Shown here: positions 21,272-30,344 of the stretch, in pieces
How positions within the stretch are numbered: the stretch's first letter is position 1
How the letters are laid out: every line of letters begins with the position of its first letter
Assembly: GCF_000276665.1 (NCBI RefSeq)
Contig: NW_004955438.1
Span: 16,672,777 to 16,736,776 of the forward strand
Reading direction: 5' to 3'
Source: Chinchilla lanigera
Taxonomy: Eukaryota > Chordata > Mammalia > Rodentia > Chinchillidae
Length of the DNA stretch: 64,000 bases
Notes under the pieces: model-generated
Databases searched by the model: none
Told to the model about the DNA's origin: nothing
The model's input: the letters and a program-made list of their open reading frames with translations, nothing else
Position numbers and translations under genes: made by a program

Positions 21272-21719
21272 GAAAATTGGTACTGAGGAGTGTTGGGGTG
21301 GTGCTGCTCTGAATACACCTGATCATGTGGGTAAGAAGCCATTGGAATTGGTTTGTGGAAAGATTTGGAAGTGCAGGCTGGAGAAGCCCTAGAATATTGT
21401 ACGAGCAGACTAATGGGTGATTCTGGTAGGAGCTCAGAAAACCAGAATGCAGATAGAAATGTGGACCGTCCTCATGAGGTCTCAGATGGGAAGGAAGACT
21501 CTACCGGCAAGGAGGCCCTTTGTGTTACATTTCGAAAGAGGACTTGTCTAAATTTTGTCTATGCCCTGAGGTTTTGTAGAGGCTGAGTTCAAAGGTAACA
21601 GACTAGTTAATATAGCAGAGGAAATTTCGGGGCAGCACATCATTCAGCTGTGGACATAGGTGTTGCTGGTTGCCCTTAGCCAGATATACAATGAAACTCA
21701 GGAGTGAAATACGTATCAG

Positions 21720-21798
21720 GGGGCTGGGGATTTAGCTCAGCGGCAAAAGCGCCTGCCTGGCAAGCGCAAGGTCGTGAGTTCAGTTCCCGGTACCGGAG

Positions 21799-21829
<31 letters not shown>

Positions 21830-21837
21830 AAAAAAAA
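21720..21837 (+). mobile_element. ID SINE (sense) with 14-bp TSD
   Basis: GGGGCTGGGGATTTAGCTC head with A-box-like TAGCTCAGCGG and B-box-like GTGAGTTCAGTTCC, then an A-rich (AAAAC)n tail. Perfect GAAATACGTATCAG TSDs at 21706-21719 and 21838-21851. This is the best reference copy of the ID family here. Confidence 0.98.
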
Positions 21838-22432
21838 GAAATACGTATCAGAAGGATTTGAAAAACTTGCAGTTTGTCCAGAACAGGAACACATATAAAG
21901 CTGAGGTCGCAGAAGGTGTAGTTGCTGAAGAGGTTAGCGCCCTTAGGAAGAAGCCCAGTACATTGCACCAGAGCAATAGGAAAGATGCCTTGAGAACAAC
22001 TCAGGAATTGGCCAGACCCGCTCCGCCCCCGTGGCAGGTTCTAGGATGTGAAAGTTTTGTGGGATCATGGGTATCATGGACTGATCGGGCCCACAACCTC
22101 CTAAACAAGTGTACGGCAAACAGCTTAAAGAGAGACAAATCATACAGTGTGGGGGCTCCAGGAAGGTCAGAACTCTTGCTCAGGAGTAAAGACTCTCCAG
22201 GAACAAAGACAAGGAGCTTCTCCAGACACCCCATATTTATTCCACAGATTTAGGGGGTGTGGGAAGAGGAGGGTACAAAAGCCCAAAGCCAGAGGAGCTG
22301 TATCAAAGGCAGTCAATTTTACTAATTGAGAGAACTGTCTTATCTCTGAGATTGGTAGCTTTATTGCTCTGGAATAAGGGGTGTCAACAGCCCATGTCCT
22401 TGGCTGCCTCAGCTGTGGGGTTATCTTGACTT

Positions 22433-22524
22433 TAAACTTTTTTTTTTTCTGGTAGCAGGAATTGAACTCACAACCTTGTACTTGCCAGGCAGGTGCTGTG
22501 CCACTGAGCTAAATCCCCAGCCCC
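22433..22524 (-). mobile_element. ID SINE with 11-bp TSD
   Basis: Antisense ID flanked by TATCTTGACTT at 22422-22432 and 22525-22535. It is the third ID inside this provirus. Confidence 0.96.
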
Positions 22525-23227
22525 TATCTTGACTTCAGAGCACCATGCATATGCTCTTTTCCAACCCAGCCATAAGTCTCTGTGTCCAGCAACTTAACCC
22601 TCTACCACTTGGTCTCCAATAATGGTGGCTTCCACCCAGATTTCAAAAGAAGCCCTGAGAAGCCAGGTAATATATGGTAGAGCTGAAGTCCCTGCAGGCA
22701 GCCCTCAAGAAGGCAATGTGTGAAGCTGGGACAGTGAGGCAGATTCTGCAGTGGGTGGGGACCCCCCAGGAGTTCGAGGTGTCAGAAACATGGAATGACT
22801 GTTGAGGAAAGCTGCAGCCAAGGGAGAGGCCATGTGGACTGTAACGAGGGCGTAGCAGGGAGGCCCCTGAAACATGGGGAACTCACGTCCCATCACCCTA
22901 TAGCCCGGACACCAGGCACAGAGCTGCAGGACTTAATGTTGACCCTGTGGGCTTCAGTCACGATTGGTACAATCCCTCCTTTCTGAGTCCCTCTTCCTTC
23001 CCTTTGGAGCAAGAAATTTACTCTGTACCATTGTATGTTGGAGGTAAAACCTTGGATTGTGAGTAGCTTGTTCTGTGCATGTTCTGTGCATATTCTGTGA
23101 GATGACCAAACATTTCTAGTAAATTTTAACTTGCTAAATGAATGATGTCTTGCAATAATAGTATGCAGTGCAGCATGTCACGTGATCACAACTGAGCCAA
23201 TGGTCCCTGCTCCCACCCCTGCCTCTT

Positions 23228-23870
23228 GTGGGTGATCGTCTCCCAATAGCAAGAGGTTATAGAGGTGATCTCGTCTGCAGAAGAAGAAAGGGAAAAAGGT
23301 GGAGCAAATCACTCACCTCAAGAGAGATTAGGGAGAGGTGTAAAATGTGGGAAACAGGGCAAAATTTTGTAGAAAAGCACTGCCCTCATAATGCCGTGGT
23401 AGTGCAAGCAATAAATCTGTTTAACCACAATATAATATCACATTTCAGTGAAATCCTCAAAAGGAGGCAAAAGCAGGTGTCATTGGATAGGTTCCATGTT
23501 AAAGAAACATGAAAAGAAAAAGATTCCACTGAGCCGATCGTAGAGATTCCATTAGTGATAGGGAAAGTCATCCCACACAGTGACCCTCCTCTCCTGGTCC
23601 CCTCACACCAGCCATGAAGGTTTTCAAAAGTAAGTGCAAGTCACTTTATTTATTTGTCTTTGTATTTTGTATTTTTATTATTATTTTGTATTATAGCATT
23701 ATGATCATTTTTATGAATATCTTTGGGTTGTGGAATGAACCATATGAGTTTTCATTATCTGTTATTGGGAAATTCACTTTGATGTACCAGTGTTTGGATT
23801 ACAAGCGTGTATCCAGAATGAATTTGCTTTCAAACCAAGGTCTTGCTGTATTTTTATTTTTATAAGGGCT
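23228..23870 (+). mobile_element. TcMar-Tigger-like DNA transposon remnant
   Basis: The plus-strand frame 23228-23512 contains a segment resembling the C-terminus of Tigger-type transposases: NFVEKHCPHNAVVVQAINLF, then EILKRRQKQVSLDRFHVKE. From 23690 on the sequence matches the terminal part of a Tigger-family element (TATCTTTGGGTTGTGGAATG, GATTACAAGCGTG) and ends at a worn terminal repeat with AAACCAAGGTCTTGCTGTA (about 23833-23851). Catalytic domain absent. It lies inside the MaLR internal region, so it inserted after the provirus. The left boundary is uncertain (23090-23230). Confidence 0.65.
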
Positions 23871-24025
23871 CATAACTAAGTGTTTGCCTTGAGTCTCACA
23901 GAACGCTTGGGACTTAGATTTTTGAGCAGCACTGGAAATGTCAAGACTATAAGGACGCTTGGAGATGGACTGAATGCAGTCTGTACCATGAGATGGGTGT
24001 GAGCCTTAAGGAGCAATGGGGAGAA
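23871..24025 (+). mobile_element. MaLR provirus internal region, part 2
   Basis: The 3' end of the internal region is recognisable by GCTTGGGACTTAGATTTTTG, GGAAATGTCAAGACTATAAG and a purine-rich tract GGAGCAATGGGGAGAA immediately before the 3' LTR. Confidence 0.75.
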
Positions 24026-24393
24026 TATTATGGTTTGGATGTTGAATGTCTCTGACAGCCTGTATTGGAGGCTTGGACCCCAGCTGGCGGTGCTATCGGG
24101 AGGCAGTGGAAACTCTAAGATGGGATCTAGTTGGAAGAGGTGGGTCACTGAGGTGTGTTGTTGAAGGGCATATTCTGTCCCTGTGCCTTGCTCTCACTCT
24201 CCTCCTGACCTCCATGCGGTCAGAAGTTTTGTTTCACTACACCCTTTCGCCATGCTGTTCAGCCTCACCACAGGCCCAGAAACAACAGTCAATTGACCAA
24301 GAACTGGAACCTCTGTAGCCTGAGCCAAATATACCTTTTCTCTCTTAAGTAGTTTTCAGCTATTCTGTCATAATAACAAAACAGGTGACTAAC
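24026..24393 (+). mobile_element. 3' LTR of the MaLR provirus
   Basis: TATTATGGTTTGGATGTTG start, GAAGAGGTGGGTCACTGAGG, CACAGGCCCAGAAACAAC, CCAAATATACCTTTTC (poly(A) region) and a GGTGACTAACA end. Same orientation as the LTR at 20812-21271. Confidence 0.85.
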
Positions 24394-24573
24394 ATGCATT
24401 GTCACAAATATCTAATCATGGAAACACCGCTCTGATGACCTTACCTAATCCTTATCACCTCCCAGAGGTGATTATACCTTTATACATCACAATCTGATTG
24501 AGATTCTACCCCCTTAATAAAACCCCAAAACTGTGTTTCGGTTGGGTAGGGGTAACCATAATCAAACCATAGC
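24394..24573 (-). mobile_element. Antisense MaLR-type LTR, second half
   Basis: CTCTGATGACCTTACCTAATC, CACCTCCCAGAGGTGATTAT, ACATCACAATCTGATTGAG is the part expected to follow 20585-20811, indicating one older LTR split by the provirus. Confidence 0.7.
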
Positions 24574-24574
24574 T

Positions 24575-25660
24575 GGTTGTTATAAAACTCCCACTTTAAA
24601 GAGAAGTCAAATTTAAAGGGGAAAGGAGCTAAGAATTTAATTCAGTAAGTTACAAGGTAGAGGAGGGAACCAGCAACTGTATAAACAAAGATGCTTTAGC
24701 AATTTAAAACAATTTTCGGGTTGTTTTTTTTTTTTTTACCTGTGTCATTGGCAGAGATGGGAAAATATCAGCTGTCAGTGGAAGTTCTCAGTGTTGTCAG
24801 TGTTGTCAGTTAAAAGGGTCCAGACAAACGCAGTAGTAGTGCAGTAAACCGTCCAGAGAACACTGAAGGACGGAGGCCCCTCCCCGCCCAGTGTCTAGGA
24901 GCGCTGGCTGCTGGCAGTGGGGTGGAGTCTCTTCCTGGGAACTGCCACTGACTACAGAAAGTTACATCTCACTTCCAGTGGGCCATACAGCCCAAGCCTT
25001 TGGCCTTGGCTCTGGGAAGTGGACGGTGCCTTCCTCAGCCCTGTTGTGATCGCATTGCGTTTCAGCTGCTCCCTCTGCCTGTCCTGCACCTGGCTTCCTC
25101 CCTGCCCTGTGCTGAGCATCCATCCCAATAAACCCCGCAACAAACCCCCATCCCGTGCCTGTTTCAGGCCAAGGTGCCTGCCGCGAAGAAATGAGCATCT
25201 TTTCCCTTGTCAAGTCTACGCATGTTTTCCATCATGAAACCTCATTTTGGTTCCGTGTTTTTAAGTCATTTTCTCCACAAATCAAATTGCAGTGCATGTT
25301 TATTTTGCTCTTAGCTCATTTGTATTCCATATTTTTGCATGTAACTCTTCAGTTCAGCTGGAATTCTTATCTGCGTACTGTGTGAAGTAGCATTCTAATG
25401 AACTCACCCTGCATCGTGGATCTCAACATTTATTATCGAATAAAATACTCTCTTCATGGAGTTTAAAGGTGTGTGCTTTGATTTCACAAGCAGAAGTCTC
25501 TTAAATTGGAAAAGTACCAATTTGGAGTCCTTCTGCTGGATTGGCAAGATTTATACGCAGCCAGCAGGGGGCTCCTGTGCATAATGAATGAACCTCTGTT
25601 CGTGGGCTAAGGTTCCCCTCCCCTGCAGTAAATGGTTTGCTTTCTCTGAACAAGAACTAT
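24575..25660. other. No gene recognised; possible LTR end
   Basis: CATCCCAATAAACCCCGC near 25120-25137, after a C/T-rich segment, might be an LTR poly(A) region, but I could not define an element. A CAGTGTTGT duplication lies near 24790-24808. Confidence 0.3.
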
Positions 25661-25787
25661 GCTGCCTGTAATCCCAGCACTCTGGGAGGCTGAAGCAGGA
25701 AGGATGCAAGCTTAAGCCCAATGTGGGAAATTTAGCAAATTAGTGAGCTTGGGTGACCTTGTCTCAAAAGAGAAAAAAAAAAAAAAA
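25661..25787 (+). mobile_element. B1 SINE, 5' truncated
   Basis: GCCTGTAATCCCAGCACTCTGGGAGGCTGAAG, then a diverged middle, then CCTTGTCTCAAAAGAG and an A-run. Confidence 0.9.
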
Positions 25788-25789
25788 CT

Positions 25790-27230
25790 GGGGTCCACAG
25801 GGAGTACTTGTGCAGTGGACAGAAGAGAGACGTGTGTCTCCTGAGTTGGGCAAAGATGTTTGAACTCTGTCCCAGAGCATCCCCACTTGGAATAAATATT
25901 AAGAAAAGGGGACGTTCCTTTTGCTACATGGGCTCAAAAGAACTCCCAAATATTTTTACTAGCTCTTCATAGACCTAGTCTGACCACTCCTGCTGCTAAG
26001 GATGGCTTTATCCAGTACAAGATATTGCACAGAGAGACCCTTTATGGAATGTACAGTTCTTCCTGACACCCCTTGTCACAAGGTTCTCAGCAATGACTGA
26101 GGGACCCTGTTCTAAAATTTGAGGCTTGCAGGGAGGACCTCATCTGCCCTGTTAGGTCACAGTACCACATTGTCATTGCTACAGATTTACTCCACTGGCT
26201 CCTACAAGCACTTCGTTCAGTGAAATGCCCCAGGGAAGGACAGTAGAGGCTCTGGCAGTTGGCCCTGGTCTCAACAATCAGATGAGAACCTCAGATGACA
26301 GTTTGGTGACACTCTGGCCAGGGCTGTGGCAGTGTAGAGTAAGGCAAGAGCTCATCCCAGCTCTGCAGCTGCAGACAAGCGCTTCCCCGTGCAGAGCCTC
26401 CCCTGAGAGTGACCCACAGCACGGGTTGAGCTTTATTTCCACAAGGGCCTTGCACCATGGTTTTAGAAGATGACAGTGTGAATTTCACCATGGGCAGTTA
26501 GCTTTAGTCTGTTAGCCAGGGTGAGGTTGTCCACAGGCTATACCTCTCCTTCAGCAAGTAGGCTCTCAGGACCACCTGCACTGGGATCACCGGGTGCTCA
26601 TCAGGCAGTCTCCCATCCCCTGCCCAGCCTCACGGAAGCAACACTGCAGGAAGGGCATGGCGCTCTGCAGCAGTTAGCCCCTGGGGACTCTGGTGCATGG
26701 TGACACAGTCCAGCCTCTCCCTAGTCAAATGTGTCTTCCAGGTCCTGGAGAATCTGGACCCTGGATGAGGCATCTGCCTGCACACTTTTCCCCCAACAGC
26801 CCGCAAACACATGCACACACATAGACACACACACACACAAGCATATGTGAATACATACACCATGACCTATGTTAAAAGATAAAGTGAAGCATGTCAAAAT
26901 AAATAAAAGCATTTGTTTGAGCATCAGTGATTTGTGAGTGGGTCAGGTCTGGAGTATAAGTGATGCAGGATTCCACTTAAAGCACTTTTATAGTTCAAAT
27001 GTGGAAGCTGAGCAAAGGAATTGTTTGATTGGTTAAAGTTTGAATGGTTGCCTTTTCTGGACTCTTCCAGTAGGAAGCTCAAGGCAGTATATAACTCCTG
27101 CCCAGTTGGCTGCCTGTGATGAGCTGAGTTCACCATTCAATTTTCTTTAAAATTCTGAGTTAGGTTTAATTTGATCCAATGAGAACCCAGGATGTTGGAG
27201 CCACCCTAACTGAAGGGCTTCCATCAGTTA
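25790..27230. other. Unique sequence with a CA repeat
   Basis: No gene or named transposon is seen. The CA-rich tract is listed separately. Confidence 0.4.
26805..26850. repeat. (CA)n microsatellite
   Basis: Interrupted CACACA tract. Confidence 0.9.
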
Positions 27231-27236
27231 TTTTAG

Positions 27237-27304
27237 ACACACTAGCACACAGACACTAGCACACACACACACTATCACACACACACTAGACACACTAGCA
27301 CAGT
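27237..27304. repeat. ACACTAGCAC-type simple repeat
   Basis: Imperfect units of CACACTAGCACACAGACACTA and CA runs. It immediately precedes the 86-bp duplicated block. Confidence 0.85.
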
Positions 27305-27390
27305 TCTAGTGTGTGTAGACAGTGGGTCGGTGTTGGCTGAGTGGGTAGACAACTTGGAATAATGCAGATTTGACTCCTGTCGGGAAGACA
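27305..27390. repeat. Copy 1 of an 86-bp duplication
   Basis: TCTAGTGTGTGTAGACAGTG to GTCGGGAAGACA. It recurs at 28152-28237 with one substitution (C to A at 27350 versus 28197) in 86 bases. Confidence 0.95.
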
Positions 27391-28151
27391 TGAAGAAGTT
27401 AAGCCTGGACCATCCCCTACTCCCTAGGACCTGGACAGGGCGGATGGATGAGCTTTTCTGTTGCTCCTGCCCGTTTCCTTCTCCTGAATGCTATTTCCTA
27501 CACGAACCCTAATCCATCCTTCCTGGAGATCCAAATCAGCTGTTTGTGCTCCCTGTGTAATTTGAGCTATCACCTCCTTCCTGGAGCCTGGAATCTTTCA
27601 TCCTCAGAACGTATTGACTCTACCTTCCTTTATGTCCTGCGGTTCCGTGTCTAGCCTCCTGCCACATCTCCCACCGTGATTCAGGGCCCTTGTGTGTCCA
27701 TCCTGTTGTCCCTGTGGTTCTGAAAGACAGCACTACTATCTTCTTCCCAGGGGCACCACCACCAAGAAAGAACTTCTTAAGTGTTCATGGAGTGAACGGG
27801 TGAACACGGTGTCCACAGAGCTCCTGAGAAGAAAGAACACAGTGTGTGTTCAGCCGAGGTCTGGAAGAACAGGCAGTGGATTGGCCAGCTTTGATGAGGA
27901 TGGGGAAGCTCCTTTCTGGAGAATGGTGGAGAATCCTGCAGGGCATCTTGAGGATGCTGATGTAAGAGAATAAGTCAGAGAAGGTTGCAGAGCAGAAAAA
28001 GTGGGAAGCTAAAATGACAGGGGACCACTGGTCAAGTAGGCCTTTGTCCCATTGTTGGCTGAGATCAATCTTGACCATTTGGTGAAGCTGGACTTCCTTC
28101 CACTTGCCATACATACCCAGGACATCCCAACTCCTCCTGGCTAGCAGAGTG
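27391..28151. other. Unique spacer between duplicated blocks
   Basis: Short open frames occur on both strands, including 155 codons on the minus strand at 27785-28252. No domain is recognised, so these are probably chance. Confidence 0.4.
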
Positions 28152-28237
28152 TCTAGTGTGTGTAGACAGTGGGTCGGTGTTGGCTGAGTGGGTAGAAAAC
28201 TTGGAATAATGCAGATTTGACTCCTGTCGGGAAGACA
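28152..28237. repeat. Copy 2 of the 86-bp duplication
   Basis: Direct copy of 27305-27390 at a distance of 847 bp. The CA/GT-rich flank of copy 1 is not carried over. Confidence 0.95.
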
Positions 28238-28299
28238 CAAAGAAGCAGACACAAAGTTGAGCTAGATGCAAACAGTAATAGCTTTGGAAACCTGGACAT

Positions 28300-28482
28300 A
28301 TTTAATCCTAACTCTTCTATTGGCTGTGGGCTGTAGATTAGTCAGCTAACCTCTCTGAATTTCAGACTCCTTCACTGTAAACAGAGATGGGGAACTTGAC
28401 CATGAAGAGTTGTGGGATGGTTTGAGATATGGCTTCTGAAGTACCCAGCACAATATAGGTGCTCAATAAGCAGTAGCTGTTG
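28300..28482 (+). mobile_element. MIR
   Basis: TAGTCAGCTAACCTCTCTGAA, TTCACTGTAAACAGAGATGGG, then ACCCAGCACAATATAGGTGC and TCAATAAGCAG, the sense MIR order. Confidence 0.75.
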
Positions 28483-28647
28483 TATGTAATGTTCCTGTGG
28501 AGATGCCTCCTCTGTCCGTGAGGTGTGAGAGAGAAGTACCGGAGCCTGTACACATGAGAGAGCTATGATTTGGCATGTTTCCAGACCTCTTCTTGTAACA
28601 TTCTTGGGATGATCCTTAAAAGACTAGTTTCCTTATTGGTATATACC

Positions 28648-29074
28648 TCTGTTAGCTGGCTTTCTGTCTCTGTGACAAAATACATGAGAAAATTGACTCA
28701 GAAAAGGAAAGATTTATCTTGGCTTATGGTTTCAGAGGGTTCAGTCCATAGTTGGCTGGTTTGATTATTATGGGCTTGTGGCAAGGCAGAAACATCATGG
28801 CAAAAGGGGGAAGAAAGCAGGAATGCTCCCAGTAACCTACTTCCTCCAAGTAGACCCTTACAGTTTTCACCACCTCCCAGTAGTCCATTCAATTATGAGC
28901 CCATCAATAGATTAATGCACTGATGAGATCAGGGCCTTCATGATCCACTCACTTCTCAAAACCCTACCTCTGAACATTGCTGCACTAGGGACCAAGCCTT
29001 CAACTGTGCATGAGCTTTTTGGGGGAAGCTTCATATTCATATTTTGGGGGAAGTTTCATATTCAAACTATACCA
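28648..29074 (-). mobile_element. ERVL-MaLR LTR, antisense
   Basis: TGTGACAAAATACATGAGAA, GAAAGATTTATCTTGGC, GGTTTCAGAGGGTTCAGTCC, CACCACCTCCCAGTAGTCC, then TTTTGGGGGAAGTTTCATATTC. The final ~30-bp TTGGGGGAAG(C/T)TTCATATTCA motif is duplicated in tandem. Confidence 0.75.
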
Positions 29075-29720
29075 GTGCCCAAGCTTAAACCTGCAGGTGC
29101 AGAGTAGTTACAGTCCAGATGACACCCATTGCTTCATCCTGGCCACTCTCCTCTGATTATTGTTTCCATGAGGACACCTTCATTCTTGAATAATGGAGCT
29201 TGCATAAGACCAGCATCCTGTCCTTGGGTCCCTTGTGCTGAGCCCACAAGGACTCCCAAAGGGCTCACTGAATGTCTGGGAAGAAGAGCAGGGAACACTG
29301 GAGCACAACTCTAACTTGCCCAACATATTGCAATGTCTGAGCCCACCAGAGTTATGTCCTCCTGGACTTGTGCTTGTCCATGAGGAATTCTCAAAAGAGA
29401 ACCTAGCCAGGGAATCCTCCTTTCATAATCTGTAGGCTTCTTTCTTCAACCCTCTTCCTGGACTTCCTAACAAGAGGAAGGAAGTCTTATTCCAGCCAAG
29501 GGAGGTGGCTCACTCCATCCTGAAGTGAAGCTGAACCACAGATCCCCACTTCTCTGGTCTCAGCATCCCAAGAAACTTCAAGCCACAAGAGCTTGTCCTC
29601 CCAAAGCCAAAGTCATGCAAGTGAAGACTAGTGACTAACTCAGTCTAAGATGCACTGACACAGCGGGAATGGACCACAGATCTTGGCTTCAAGACCTCAC
29701 ATTTGAGAAAGGAAGAGAAG
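29075..29720. other. No gene recognised
   Basis: Unique-looking sequence. No domain, RNA or repeat could be named. Confidence 0.4.
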
Positions 29721-29721
29721 A

Positions 29722-30205
29722 CAGAGCTCTCCGGAGAAACAGAGGCTGTGTGATATATAACGGAATTTACTGTGGCAATTGGTTCACATGATTATGCAGG
29801 CCAAGAAGTCCCATGATCTGCCTTTGCTAAGCTTGAGACCCAGAAAGCCAATGGTGTCACTCAATCTGAGTCCAACAGCCTGGAACCAGGGAGATGCTGG
29901 TACAAGTCCTGGAGCCTGAACTTCTGAGAACCAGCAGCTCCTGTGTCTAAAATCAGTAGGAGATGGATGTCTAGCTCAAGAAGAGAGGGATTTTGCCTTC
30001 CCTCTGGCTTTTTCCTCTCTGTTCAGGTTCTCAGATTGGGTGGTGCCTGATTACATTGGTAAAGACGGATCTCTTTGCTCGGTCTCCTGATTCAAATGTG
30101 AATGTAGTCCAGAAACACGCTCACAGACTCACCCAGAAATAATGTTTGACCAGCTGTCTGGACACCCCTTAACCCAGTTACACTGGTGCCCAAAATTAAC
30201 CATCC
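29722..30205 (-). mobile_element. MLT2 LTR (ERVL), antisense
   Basis: AGAGCTCTCCGGAGAAACAGAG, GGCAATTGGTTCACATGATT, GCCAAGAAGTCCCATGATC, ATTCAAATGTGAATGTAGTC, CAGAAACACGCTCACAGAC, AATAATGTTTGACCAGC, then AAAATTAACCATCC follow the reverse complement of an MLT2-type LTR end to end. Confidence 0.82.
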
Positions 30206-30344
30206 CAAGCAGCGACATCGAGGGACCGTCCCACAATGAGACATGGGTACAGGAGCTGCAGTACTTCACCAAGGAAGAAGTGATCTGTTCAACCCGGGAG
30301 CACGAGACAACCCAGTGTGCACAAATGCACAGGTGCTTCAGGTG

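Larger units (their letters stand above)
21272..23090 (+). mobile_element. MaLR provirus internal region, part 1
   Basis: Directly follows the 5' LTR with AAATTGGTACTGAGGAGTG, the usual MaLR internal start. It continues with GGTCTCAGATGGGAAGGAAG and CCATTGTATGTTGGAGGTA near 23025-23045. MaLR elements of this type have no intact retroviral genes, and none is seen here; stops are frequent in all frames. Two ID SINEs interrupt it. Confidence 0.85.

Noticed and set aside
24900..25150. Possible LTR with AATAAA near 25129
   Set aside because: Boundaries, family and TSD could not be seen; kept only as a remark.
26805..27304. CA-rich tracts as a CRISPR-like or regular spaced array
   Set aside because: Irregular spacing and simple-sequence units; the DNA is mammalian.
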